A DNA stretch of 64,000 bases from Zopfochytrium polystomum (Eukaryota; Chytridiomycota; Chytridiomycetes; Chytridiales; Chytridiaceae): positions 62,001-126,000 of the forward strand of contig JAIVFJ010000051.1 of the NCBI GenBank assembly GCA_025765615.1, given 5' to 3'. Below, one piece after another: positions 41,385-52,201 of the stretch. The notes under the pieces were generated by a model, which did not search any database, was not told the origin of the DNA, and saw only the letters and a list, made by a program, of their open reading frames with translations. Every line of letters begins with the position of its first letter. Positions within the stretch are counted from its first letter, which is position 1. The translations under genes were made by a program, and so were the position numbers.

Positions 41385-41937
41385 GAAAAAAAGGGGGAAG
41401 GAGCAGCGATAAGAAACTAGTCGCACCGTAGATCGACTTTGCTCGGAGCGTTGGGGGGTTGAAGTAAGGGTTTCTACAGCCCAGGCCGGCCAGCCGAGTA
41501 GGACTTGAAAGGTTGTTGTCGGACTTAGGGTTTTGCCAGCCCAGGCGGGACGGTGGAACAACCCAGCCGTCCACTACTCTTCGTGGCTCCTCAGGGGGGT
41601 GGTTGGTTTCCCGACCCCGTCTTTGGTAAGCAACGTCCAAGGTGCCCAGAGCCCACAGACCGCCCTGCTCTTTCGAACGGAACAGCTGTGTTGTCGCAGA
41701 TCCCCACCTCTCAAAGCCACCGCCGCAGCGAGCTGGGTTGCAGTTGGAGTTGAGGTCGGGGTTGGGGGTTGTGCGATGTTGAAGATGCAAGGCGGACTGC
41801 CGAGGCCGAAAGAGCAAGGTACAACAATGGATGACGCGGCCGCGTGGGAAGGGAGCGGACATTCTTTTTAGTTGGTCAGGTCAATCGGACGAACTTTGAC
41901 TTGACACGTTCCCTCCTCCGCTCCTCCGGACGGCTCG
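39796..41937. other. gene-free intergenic region
   Basis: Between the Sfp1-like gene and the next plus-strand gene. Includes AT-rich DNA (40530-40580), a short GA array (41035-41053), an A-homopolymer of about 27 nt (41355-41381) and the inverted 90-bp element at 41761-41850. No supported gene. Confidence 0.5.
41761..41850 (-). repeat. 90-bp element, copy B (inverted relative to 37075-37167)
   Basis: Same element as copy A on the opposite strand, about 90% identical by eye, 88 bp before the next start codon. The two copies flank 4.6 kb holding the Sfp1-like gene and block copy 1. Confidence 0.85.
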
Positions 41938-44399
41938 ATGGCTGGCCAACCCCAACCGTCCGCCGTCCAAGCACCGCAACGGACTACTCCACCAACAACA
42001 ACCGCACACGGACCACCACTGCAAACAACAATTGGCATGACGAACAACAGCAGCAACAGCACTAGCACTACTGCCCATGCCACCGCCGCCACCACCAAAG
42101 CAAAAATAGCCGTGCCCATGAGCTTGCTGGACCGGGATGCCAGTAACTGGACGCTCCGCAACTACATAGATGCTTTACTTGCCTGGATGGGAGGCAACTT
42201 ATCCCACGGATTTGACCCAACCTGCATCCCAAAGCTCTTTGCTAACGAAGTACATGCAAAACGACGCCAGTGCCGTGACCGTATTGTGTTCAAAAGGGCT
42301 CTGAAAGAGGTACGGTTTGGTTGCTTGATTGGATTAGCTTCCACCGCACTGATGCCCTTGCCTGCCTCCTGCAACAAGAAAAACACTTCCAATATCGTTA
42401 CTATGTTCACAGAGAGAAGAAAAGCCTTCCTGAAGTCATGCTCAGAAACAAGGGTTTCGGGATCTGAACACATACCGGTCACTACCCATCCCAAGAAGGC
42501 GGGGTTAGCGGCTGAGTCGCAGGTAAGTTTCTTCTCGACCATGCCCAAAGTCCAAGAAACCAACGATGCCCAGCAAACGGATGAGTTTAGAACTCCAACT
42601 TGTGCAGTTGGAAGTAAGGTTGGTTGCCCAGCGGTCTTTTCAGCCTATTTTTCATCCTCCTTAAGCGCAAAAGTGCTGAGGAAGAGGACGCCCCTGCGTT
42701 CAAAAAGCAACGTGCGGTTTCGGTTGATATGGTGGCGCAAGGGCCGGCGTATATGAGCGATGAAGACGTCGAGTGTGAAATCGAAGATGAGGTACAAACT
42801 TGCGACTTGCTTTCACGCAAGTTGTTCCCTTTGGATGGCAACAGATCTAGAATCGCGGCAATGGTCGAAAATTTTTTCGACATTCCTGAAAATGTTACCA
42901 AAGCGACGGGGTGCAAGGCGTGAGTATATTCCTCGTCTTAAACAGAAGGCCTTAAGCCGTCTCCAGATTGATACAGTGCAGAATCCTGGATTTTCTCCCG
43001 CCACATGCGGGGGTGCCAGTGTCAACTCTAGCGAAATACTGTTCGCCTGCAGAGGTGATTGGAGAAGAGAATGCCAAAAGAATCAGGGACGAATCAGCTT
43101 CTTGGAGAAAAAATAACCTCCGAATCCTCGCTCCAATCACAAGTTTTCTCGACATGGTTCCATTGGTGGGGATATTTTGTGAGCTACATTTTTTCTGACT
43201 TCTGCACCTAGATATCCAACGAAAAGCTATTTCGCCTGATTGAGAAATCGTGTTTCGAAGGATACTGGAACACTGCACGGGAAATCAAAAAGGAGTCGGA
43301 AAACTCCACTCTGCCTGGTCCCGGTTTGGTGCCGGCCTCAGCCGACTTGGAGTTGACGGAGCTCCCTCGTCCATTCCTGGAATATTTTTTCCGCATCGCC
43401 CAGCACTCGTTCGTAACCTTTATGTTTTTGCTAGTCTGTGAATCATGTTGACGGAGAACAGTATTAAAATCATTTCCCTAAATTCAATTGAGCGCGACTT
43501 TGACGCAAAGTTGCATATACCTGCCTTCCAGGTCCTGGATTCAGTCGTTCGACAATTTTAGTAAGGGTTGGACATCATATATAGTGAATAACCCTTTCTT
43601 AGTGGCGAAAAAGAAAGTTTGGCATCTAGGGATCGAAGGACCGAATCTCGCAGGGCCAGGACGGAGCTTCCTGAAGGCAAATTTATCAAAGGACAACTAT
43701 GTGATTTCTTGATGACGGTCTGTCTTTCCTTTCCGTCATTGATAAATTGATGCATTTTCGTTGGCGTCATGGACTTCAGATGCCAGATGAGGCAGCGCAA
43801 GAGGCCGTTGGAGTCGAAGTATCCGCTGTGGCGAATGCTAGCGGACTTCACTCTTCGAAAAGAAAGTTTTTTGACGACAGAAAATCGCTGGCCATTCTCC
43901 TCAGAGATATGCACATCGCGATTGTACAACGGGTTAAGCGGGTGAGGGGCTCAGACCCATCAGCAGCTGCGGTGTACTCCAACCTTGGTCTTCCTGGCTT
44001 TGTTGTTGCAGACTACGGATATGAGGTTCTTGGGCTGGAATGTCCTTCCTTACCTTGCATGTTTGTTGACCTTAAGAGTAGATTATTGAAGTGAAGCATC
44101 GATGCGAAGGAGTTTATACGGTGGAGACAATTGCAAGTTTCAATGCGCCAAGCCGCTTGTCACGAAACTTTGGACGCGTTCTGAGTACGTTTGTAAGGCG
44201 TATGATGGAAGCAGAGGTTTGTTTATCTTCTGGCGACCCCGTGCGTGCTCACTCACTGACCCAACACGCACAGCACTATGTGAAGCTCGTAGTAGAAGCA
44301 ATCGAAACATTGTTGAACCCCGATTATCCTCTCGATGAGCTCCAAAAGACTTTTGGAGGGAGGAATAGGTACGAAGAGCCAAAGCCTGGCGATACGTGA
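41938..44399 (+). CDS. unrecognised multi-exon protein
   Basis: I do not recognise this gene. A plausible start at 41938 (MAGQPQPSAVQAPQRTTPPT) leads through a Thr/Ala/Asn-rich segment to a denser part, NWTLRNYIDALLAWMGGNLS. Candidate exons follow, separated by short introns with GT-AG ends, including a GTAAGT donor at about 42522. Peptides on the way: an acidic/Lys region (SAEEEDAPAFKKQRAVSVDM), SRIAAMVENFFDIPENVTKA, EVIGEENAKRIRDESASWRK, NEKLFRLIEKSCFEGYWNTA, LPRPFLEYFFRIAQHSFV, LAILLRDMHIAIVQRVKR and a helical C-terminus (HAQHYVKLVVEAIETLLNPD) ending at 44399. No catalytic motif, membrane segment or known repeat is visible. Exon limits are uncertain, so a broken gene cannot be excluded. 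Confidence 0.45.
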
Positions 44400-44501
44400 A
44401 AAAAGAGTGATGAATATGTGTATCCGCTGTTTTATCGCTGTACTGCATATTTTTGGAGCAGATGGAAGACTCGACCTTTTTTTTTTTTTTTTTTAACCGG
44501 C

Positions 44502-44724
44502 GTTGAAAAGACTGCAAACTGAATGGGTAGCGCGCGCGAAGTTGTGATAATAAAGGAGATAAATGGCCCAAGTAAAGTAATTAGATATGTAGTTCGTGAT
44601 CGCTTGAGGACACCTCTTCTTTTGGTGGTGGGTTGAACGTTTTCTTGGTGCCACTGGATTGTCCGTGAAAGTTGGGGTCCGACTTCATCCGTTGAAGCAG
44701 GCCAACAAATGGGCCAGCCATCAG
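44502..44724. repeat. 224-bp duplicated block, copy 2
   Basis: Copy of 39572-39795. Its left end still resembles the C-terminal codons of the Sfp1-like gene (VEKTAN and stop, against VEDTAN) although no such gene precedes it. Its right end reaches 16 nt into the NCKAP1 reading frame. Confidence 0.92.
44581..44721 (-). CDS. possible 46-residue small protein in duplicated block, copy 2
   Basis: Uninterrupted ATG-to-stop frame, MAGPFVGLLQRMKSDPNFHG through TKKTFNPPPKEEVSSSDHEL. Its start overlaps the NCKAP1 start antisense (ATG at 44721-44719 against 44709-44711). Copy 1 keeps the first half almost unchanged but is frameshifted. No known family recognised. It may be a short gene or chance; an upstream exon on the minus strand would have to lie inside NCKAP1. 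Confidence 0.3.
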   Translation of the reverse strand: MAGPFVGLLQRMKSDPNFHGQSSGTKKTFNPPPKEEVSSSDHELHI

Positions 44725-47700
44725 CGTACCACTGGGCCGAGCAGCTCACCGTTTTGAAAACCCACGGCGCAAACCTCCTGGACGCCCTCGCTCGCGTCTG
44801 CAAAGTATTTGATGCCGCAGCCACAACGTACTCGGCGACTTTGGTTGCCGCCGGCCAGCCGGCGCTGCCCGGCGCAGCAGCCGCCAGCTCGTCGAGCGCC
44901 CGACGCATTCCTCAGCCGGCAGATCGACTGATCATAACCTGCGACCCAGACCTTCTGCCCATCACAAAGATTCTGATCAAAAAGTTTCCAGAGGTGCCCG
45001 ACCTCTCAATGGTGAGCAAAAAATAATATTACATTTTTTGTTCGTGTTTGGTAAAAGTCTTACATGCCCATCCCTCAAGTCCCCTGGCTTCGCTTATTTC
45101 CAAAAAGCCCAGTCTGAGATATACGACGATTTAAAGTCGACGTTTGAGGTGATGACCGCCGTCGCCGAGTTCCACGACACCGCCATCGCCGTGCTTCAGC
45201 AGTCGGTCCACATGATGCACTTGGATGTAAGCCGCGCCGCTTTTTACATCTAAAAAAATGAAGCAAGATACTGATATTCAAAAAACACACTCCCAAAACA
45301 GTTCCTATACACTCCGAACCTCGCGACCCTCTTCCTCGACGTCACCCGCCTCCTCGTCGCCCTCACCCTTACGTTTTCAACCATGGCGGCCCACCCGGAC
45401 CTCCTCCTCCTCCTCCCCGCCGCCTTTGCCAAATCCCACCACCTCATCCACGGCACAGCGCACCCGTCGTTCCCGCGGCTCGCCGCTTTTGCCGCAGAGG
45501 TTGCCGAATGCGCGGGAGCAGGAACCGCGACCGCGGCCACTGCGGCGGCGATAAGGAGGCTGCAGGAGCGCTGGACGATGCTGGCGCCAAAGACCGCAGC
45601 GCTGGTCGCGGAGCTGGGGAGGGTCGTCGAGGGGAAGGCGAGAGCCGCGGGGCGCGGGATGCGGGCGAGCGGGGTGTTTAGTTTGGCGGCGGTTTTGAAT
45701 GGTGGGATTGTGGCGGCGGTGGATTTGAAGGTGAGTGAATGCGTCTTGGAGGGGAGGGGTGAAGGTTCCTTTTTTTGGGGAGCTTAGTTTGAGATGGGGG
45801 TAAACCACTCGGACTAACCTACCGTATTGGGCGCGTCGTAGAATTTGAAGGAGTACACCGAGCATCCGTGCTTGTTCGAGACGGTCTGCTGCGCGGCACT
45901 GCTGTGCCCGAACGAACTGCTTGCGAACGCGGAGCTCGCGGAAACGGTCGCGTTCTGCTTTGATTATTCGTTCATCGCGCCGACGATTCACAAAGTTAGT
46001 CCCCCCTCCCCCACACCCCTCTTATTGTTTCTATGCTTTGTCGTTTCATGAGCTTTTGCACTAATTAGCAAGCGTTAAAAAGATGCTGGACATTCCGTCT
46101 TCGTTTGAAGCGCTTGGACGGGTCTGCGCGGGGCTCTCGAAATGGACGAGATCTTTGAGGTTAGTGGGTTTTTTTCCCCGTTGCTTTTAGCTCAGGCGAA
46201 ACCGCCCCGTCCTTTTCTCAGTGAGAGCCTTGCCGGTAAGCTTCCAGCAATCGAGGCGACTCACTGCGAGCGGCGCGAATACGTCCTACAACAGCTTGGC
46301 AAGATTTACCACTTGTCAAACGACGACCACATACTCGCTTCGAAACTTCCCGTAAGGCGCCCTCTTTCGAGTCATCTCAAACACCTCCTTTAAGGTTATC
46401 ATGTCAGCCTTGGCGTTTGCTCGCGACGAGCTCGTTTGGTACTTTGCGCACTGGCGAACGGACGTCCGGGACAAGAAGCGATACAAGAAACGCGCAACGG
46501 CCGCCGACCCTAGAGTGGCGGAGCTGATTTGGCTGGTCAAGGCCGTTTCGGGACGGCTTCGGCTGAACGCGGATGGTGAGCGCCTTTTTTGATGACGCAA
46601 CCCCCTTTACCCCCTCCACGCGCTCAAAGCCTTCGTTTCAGCTATAAGGAGCTTTTCGGCGATCGAACTGCGAGATGTGGTCGCGCCAAAGCTGGCTGGT
46701 GAAATAGAGGAATGCCTGGATGACCGAGCGGAGAAGGCGGTCGAATACGTGATGCTCGAACGTGTTTTTGCGCGGGTCCGGGAAGTGGAGACGCTTGACA
46801 GGATGGATTTGCTGGGCTCAGTCGACTTGGAGGTTTATACTTATTCATCCAATGCGAAGGCACACACAAGACCTTAAACCCCTCTTCTTTTCGCCTTTTC
46901 CACCGCCGCCCCCGCGCGGTCCACAGGGTCTCCGTCTCGACTTTCGCCGCTTCGAAGCGCTCGCCGTCCTCCCCGCCTCCACGTTCCCCGCGCCGCGCCT
47001 CGAACTCCTCAACGCCGCCTTCCTCGCGTTCGATTGCTGGTCTCGCTGGTTCGACCGCCTCGACGACGAGGTCGAGCAGGCGGCGCGGCTGGGGTGTCTG
47101 TGGGAGCACATGGACGCGCTGCTGGTTCACGTCGAAGAGGCTTGCGCGAGGAAGAAGGGCGCCGGCGCCGGCGCCGGTGGCGGCGGCGGCGAGGACAGGT
47201 TCGTCGGAGGGTTTCTCTGGATCGCGGAGGACTTTTTGAGGGTCGATGTCAGGTTTTGGCCGCAAGAGGTAAAGAAGTGAAAAAAGCGAAGCGAGCGATT
47301 GAAACTGATTCATACACTTTTTTAAATGTAATTTGCTCTGTTTTCCCACGGGGGGTTCTAGACTTTGAATATCTCGGCGGCGACAAAGGTTTACTTGGAA
47401 CAGGCGACGGCGGTGATCGTCGCGGAAACCGCGCAGACCGTTCACGACGTGGCGATGACCTCCGCGACGCTGGCGCGCGAGCTTCACCAATCCGTCCCCG
47501 GCGATGCGCTGCCGTCCTCCACTGATGAGCTCTCGTCGTCCGCGAAAGCGTCGAGTTGGTGGGGAGGGTCGATGGCTCGAGACAAGAGCGAGAGCGCGGT
47601 GAAAGGCAGCGAACGGTGGTTGCGCGGAAGAGACAAAAGGACCGTTGCGTAAGTGTTACCCTGCTCTTGGGTTCGCAAGCTGATGTATTTTGGTTCGCGT

Positions 47701-50039
47701 CAAAGACTGGAAGACCAGCGGCAGAGGGCTGGGGAGCTTATCGAGGCGTTGGCGAGCGTGCCGACGTTGGAAGTGAAGGGGACAGAGTGGCGGCCCCTTG
47801 GAGCGCTTATCCATGGAAATTGCCGAAAAGTTCCGCAGGTTCCGATACTTCATTTATCTGTTTTTCCCCCGTTGGCTGACATAGTGGAAATCATGTGAAA
47901 ATAGGTTTGTTAATGGAAACGTCCTCCAAGAAAGCGGGTCTTCTCGATCCGACTCCAATTTAACGCTGAATGACGACGGATCATCCTTGGGGATAAAGCG
48001 GCCGTCGCTGTTCTTGACCGAACTACGAGCTTATCTCCGCGGGGTGAGATTCGTTGATGAATTGGGTAGGCTACCTCCCACAAAACTTTTTGAGCCCTAA
48101 GCTGGCAACCATGAGTTAACACTTTCGACCGCGAAGCGAATGTCGGCCTGTTTGACCGTCTGCAATCTGTGATTGGAGATGAAGTCAGCTGTGACAGGTG
48201 CTAGTGCTCTTCACACCGGAAAATCCGTTCTGCCTAACTTTGGTCTCGTTAAAGGGCGCTTACGTATCTGAAGGCTCGGTACAACGAGGCAAGCTATGCG
48301 GCGACCTTAAGGTCAAGCAAAAGTGCAAAGGCAAAGGACCAAAACCAGTCATCCACGCAGCAAGGGACGGTTCTGGCATTTTACGCACTATGGTGCGTAG
48401 CTTAAAATATTGTGCAAAGCACGGTGAACTGACGTTACGACACATCAAATCAAGGTACTGCGAGTTCGCTTCGAGCAAGAGCTCGCTTGTGTCATCTCAC
48501 TACTGGTCTTCCCGAGAGTGCTTCGTGTCTCGACCAGGCAGCACCCCCCAAGCAGAGCACTTTTCGGACGTCCAAGGTTTTGCGGCCTTCGTTTTCAATG
48601 CCTCATCAGTAACTCCTGCTCAACTTTTCAGAGCTATCGGCCCTGTGCGAGATCATTGGACCGGCAGGGGCTCAGCTGATCGACGAGCGGCTTGCGAGAA
48701 TAGTGGCAAACTCTGTGCGGTCCATAAAGGTTGGTGTGACTATTTTTTTTTTTCTTTTCTACGGCGCCTCTGACAGTTTATTAAAAATTACAGGAGACCA
48801 TCAATCAGAACCTGGAACCGCTGGTTCAGCTCAAGGAAGCGTGGACTTTGGAGGCAAAGGCAATCGAGCTTCTCAAAAAGATGAAAAGTAAGCACCAATT
48901 TTCTTTCAACAATCCGTTAACGCGAAAAGCCAGATGTACAAGATTTCAGCCTCCACTGCTCGATTATTGGGTTCGTTTGCCGTTTTCGGCAATTGCTTGC
49001 TTCTGCTTTGAAAAGGGTGAGTCTATCACTGCGGTGCCGACGACGCAACTTTCACTGAGCATCGTGACTGGCAGGTTTTGAGCCAAAAAGCGCCATCGCT
49101 TGTGCGCTGTGTGGCGGCTGCAAGGTCCCATGGAACCTTTGAAGCGGAGAACTTCCAGCATGACCGTCGCGTTATAGACTTGGTTTTAAAGGAAGTTGGT
49201 TTTGCAGACCTCTTCGACAGCGATGCGTACTTGATTGATCAGTTAAACTTTATTGCGGGTAGGGCCACTCCTTATTGTTCCGAGACGCACCCTAAAGGTT
49301 GTACTCCTGCTTGTCCTTTTTTTCGTAGCGGACCCACGCGGGTGGGGCCTACTTCCCACGCTGCAGGCGGTCACCTTTTGGCATATTGCGACGGACAGCG
49401 ACACGGTTTACAACCCGAGATTCGACGGCCTTGAAAACAACGCTCACATGGCGACTTTCGCGTTTCCTACGCTCCTCGCGACCGTGTTCAAAATTCTTCC
49501 AACGCCAAAGGAGACTTCGTCCAAGCAGGAGGCGATTTCGAACGCAGTCAACGCTGTCATCCAGGTTTTGATTTTTTTTTTTTTCCTCTTTTTTTTTTCT
49601 TTGGTTTCGTTGCTCCGCTATCAGTATCTGACTGTTCGTCCGCAGATGTCGGCGCTCTTCTTGAACAGACTTCGGGCGTCGCCCTTGGCCGGCCCGCAGT
49701 CGCGGTCGGTGGACAGCGCGTTTCTCCTTCTTCACAAGGTCTGCTGTCCGTTGCTCGACTGTGTGTTTCCCCGGGTTTTCCAAATTTCTGACCTGGGCGA
49801 AGTTTTGCGCGGCCTGCCCAGCAAAGTCCGCGGACTTCGACGATCAGCTGCAGGTGCAGCTGCCGTGGGTCGCGGCGCGGCTCGCGCTGGCCGACCTGTG
49901 GCAGCACGCCACGGCGCCGCGGGCGACGGGCGGCATTCCGGCCATTCTCTCTTGGCGCCCGTCGGCCACCAAAAGCGTTGAATACGCTGCCGCTCCGCAG
50001 CACGCTGCCCTGTCGGCAGGAGAAGATTGCATCATCTGA
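44709..50039 (+). CDS. NCKAP1: NCKAP1/HEM (Nap1) subunit of the SCAR/WAVE complex
   Basis: Scaffold subunit that, with the Sra1/CYFIP subunit, holds SCAR/WAVE and links Rac to Arp2/3-driven branched actin. Many exons run to the stop at 50039. Family blocks: N-terminal AEQLTVLKTHGANLLDALAR; ITKILIKKFPEVPDLS; ALAFARDELVWYFAHW (human: LSFARDEIIWLLRH); GLRLDFRRFEALAVLPAST (human: GMRLDWFRLQAYTSV); FLTELRAYLRGVRFVDEL; and LSALCEIIGPAGAQLIDERL (human: [20 protein letters not shown]). The start at 44709 lies in the right end of a duplicated block. Ala/Gly-rich inserts (around 45490-45560 and 47160-47190) are lineage-specific. The part between 47,830 and 48,600 is the least certain in splicing. In fungi, WAVE is associated with crawling zoospores. 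Confidence 0.85.
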
Positions 50040-50059
50040 GACGATGTTCGTTTTTTCCC

Positions 50060-50104
<45 letters not shown>

Positions 50105-50358
50105 GTTTGGTTTGTTTGTTCGTTCTTGTTTCTTCCCTTCATTATGCCACTACTTGTGGGTGGACCTCTTTGGCCCCTCTTTGGCCCCTCTCTGGCCCCT
50201 CTTTGGCCCCTCTTTCGCCCCTCTTTGGCCCCCTCTTTGGCCCCCCTCTTTGGCCCCACCCCCCACCACCCACCCCTTCTCTCGGTCTCGGCCTTATATT
50301 TATTCTTGTTGGTGCAAAAGAAAAGAAAAGAACAGAGCCCGCAAAGCAATCCATTCAA
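50040..50358. other. short intergenic region with poly-T and GGCCCCTCTTT repeats
   Basis: A T-homopolymer of about 36 nt (50068-50103) is followed by about nine imperfect tandem copies of the 11-mer GGCCCCTCTTT (50168-50260). No gene seen; an ORF runs through but codes only for the repeat. Confidence 0.8.
50168..50260. repeat. minisatellite, 11-bp unit GGCCCCTCTTT
   Basis: Tandem units with small variations (CTCTGGCCCC, CTCTTTCGCC, CCCCCTCTTT), just upstream of the next gene. Confidence 0.9.
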
Positions 50359-51918
50359 ATGAACACCCAGAACCCGCCTTCCCCTTTCGCGGCCCTCCTC
50401 GAGCGCTTCACCGTCTTTCCGGACGAGGACGGAAGGCCTGACCTCCCCGAACTTTCGAGCTCTCCCCTCTTCTCCCAGAACGGCCACCCCGCACCCTGGG
50501 CGTCCGCACCGCCATCCAGCGGCTCGAGGACGTCGTCGCCGGTGCTGCAGCTCCGCGCCACCAAAACCGGCGGCGCTTACATCGACGGTCGGGAATTTGC
50601 AAAGAACAACAAACTCACTCTCGGAGGCAAGGGAAACCTGCCCACCGGCGCGAGAAGAGAAAAAGAAGGCCGACGCAGCTTCGTCGTTCCGTTCCGATGG
50701 CGAACGCAAGCCGACGTTCCGCCTGACAACGCACTATCCTTCAAAGTGAAACTGACGGTAGTCGACGCGTCGACACAGCAAATATACACCACCCACGACG
50801 TCGAGGACCCCGAAGTGCTTGCGGACGGCGCAAGCAATGCGCCAGGCTACGACCTGATGGTGTGGACGGACAGCGATTGGTTTTGTCCCTCCTCGCCGGA
50901 CGGGAGAGCGAAAAGGAACTACAAGCACTTGAACTTTTTCTTCGAAGTTGTCGCCAAAGAGGCGGGTCGTGAGGTGGTCTGGGCCGCGCACTCGCCAAAG
51001 TTTTTGATGATGTCCTGCCGCAGTGGAAAGAGGCGGTCGTCGGGCGCGGCGGCGGGCAGCAGGAACAAGAGAGCGCGGACCGAGCCAAAGGGAGTTGCGG
51101 AAAGTGGCGGGAGACGCGAGCACGATGCGGACGGAGACGATAGGGCAACCGGGCCGCAGTCGCCACGGACTGAAACGGACGCGGCCCAGCGGCCGTCACG
51201 CGAGTGGCACGCGCTTGTGCTGCAAATCGCCCAGGACGCGAAATGTCCAAAGGACATGCAGGAATATTTGGAGAGTGCGGTTGCGAATGGTGAGCCGCCA
51301 AGAGGGTTTGACAATTTCCGCCTTGTGCGGCAGGTAACCTGTTGTTTCCCAGACGACGTCCTGCACAAATTCAAACGGGACCGAAACTTGGCGCACGTAT
51401 TGTGCCAAGGCGTCAACATTTTATTCCCGTCCGACGACCTGGTTTGTCGAACGCTCGACGCCATCGCGTCCGGTTCGTCCGTGGCGGACCTCACAGCGGC
51501 GCTCCTCGAACGGTCCAGCGACGGTGTGCTCCCCGTCGCCCGCGCCGTTTACAAGAGAAGAACGGCGACGGCGGCGTGGATCGTGGATCACGTTCGCTCT
51601 TCTACGAGGGACGACGCCGTCGCGCTCAACATGCTCAATAACCGGTCCAAGCGAGAATCAACGATTGTTCACGCAGCGGCTGGCGGTGGAAACCCCGCCT
51701 TTGTGGAGCATTTTTTGAATTGTGAATGGATAGACGGGCTGTTCAAGCAATGCCTGCTAACAGCCGAGGCCGTCGCGGGACCCGCCCTCGCGACTCCGTG
51801 GGAGATCGCGGAACACAAGAAGCGGGAATGTTCATCCCCGCGACAAAGCCAGCCGTTTCTTCAAGTTGCTGCGCTGATTGACGCGTTTCTAGCCATGACG
51901 CACGAAGATCGTAGTTAA
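50359..51918 (+). CDS. intronless protein with beta-rich core and ankyrin-like C-terminus
   Basis: Single open exon of 519 residues, start MNTQNPPSPFAALLERF, unusual among its intron-rich neighbours. Residues about 95-230 form a compact segment (SFVVPFRWRTQADVPP, LMVWTDSDWFCPSSPDG, LNFFFEVVAKEAGREVVWAA, HSPKFLMMS) that looks beta-rich and is followed by a basic patch (RSGKRRSSG, RNKRART), as in some DNA-binding proteins. The C-terminal third is helical, with one ankyrin-like unit (ESTIVHAAAGGGNPAFVEHF). I cannot assign a family. A role in signalling or transcription is only a guess from the basic patch and ankyrin-like end. The upstream frame is open through the minisatellite, but the Met at 50359 is the first sensible start. 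Confidence 0.65.
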   Translation: MNTQNPPSPFAALLERFTVFPDEDGRPDLPELSSSPLFSQNGHPAPWASAPPSSGSRTSSPVLQLRATKTGGAYIDGREFAKNNKLTLGGKGNLPTGARREKEGRRSFVVPFRWRTQADVPPDNALSFKVKLTVVDASTQQIYTTHDVEDPEVLADGASNAPGYDLMVWTDSDWFCPSSPDGRAKRNYKHLNFFFEVVAKEAGREVVWAAHSPKFLMMSCRSGKRRSSGAAAGSRNKRARTEPKGVAESGGRREHDADGDDRATGPQSPRTETDAAQRPSREWHALVLQIAQDAKCPKDMQEYLESAVANGEPPRGFDNFRLVRQVTCCFPDDVLHKFKRDRNLAHVLCQGVNILFPSDDLVCRTLDAIASGSSVADLTAALLERSSDGVLPVARAVYKRRTATAAWIVDHVRSSTRDDAVALNMLNNRSKRESTIVHAAAGGGNPAFVEHFLNCEWIDGLFKQCLLTAEAVAGPALATPWEIAEHKKRECSSPRQSQPFLQVAALIDAFLAMTHEDRS

Positions 51919-52129
51919 CCTTACCGCCACTGCCTTCAACAGCAAAGAAACAATGACTACGTAGGAGATACGGTAAATATTTATTCGTCTATTCCTCGCT
52001 TAGCGTTCAGTAGGAGTATCTGAGTAGCGAAGGTTAGAACCTCGAGTGAATGCGGCCACCTGCAATCGGTTCGGGTACAAAAACGTCAGTTGCACGAATT
52101 AAGTCCAACAGGATCGAGGTATGGGCATT

Positions 52130-52201
52130 TCAGAGAGGGTGCCTGTCGGCGTATAAACACAGTGATTCATAAGACCGTCGTGATTATTTTTATCTCATCA
52201 T
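52130..52201 (-). ncRNA. box C/D snoRNA 4 (25S guide, U35/U29-type target)
   Basis: Box C ATGATGA (52201-52195), D'-like ATGA, box D CTGA (52133-52130). The complement of 52172-52183 pairs 12 nt with 25S AGACCGTCGTGA, a region of domain V targeted by U35/snR69 and U29/snR71 snoRNAs. Which of these it replaces is not settled. The box D guide has no target I recognise. Located in the intron 52249-52060. Confidence 0.78.

Noticed and set aside
37075..41850. Transposon bounded by the inverted 90-bp copies
   Set aside because: No transposase, no target-site duplication seen, and the enclosed gene is an ordinary zinc-finger factor.
41251..41862. 203-codon minus-strand ORF containing a poly-Phe run
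   Set aside because: Built on a poly-A/T tract and the inverted 90-bp element; no family features.
50107..50358. N-terminal extension of the intronless gene through GGCCCCTCTTT repeats
   Set aside because: Codes only for the minisatellite (LAPLWPL-like units) and is preceded by a long poly-T; taken as leader.
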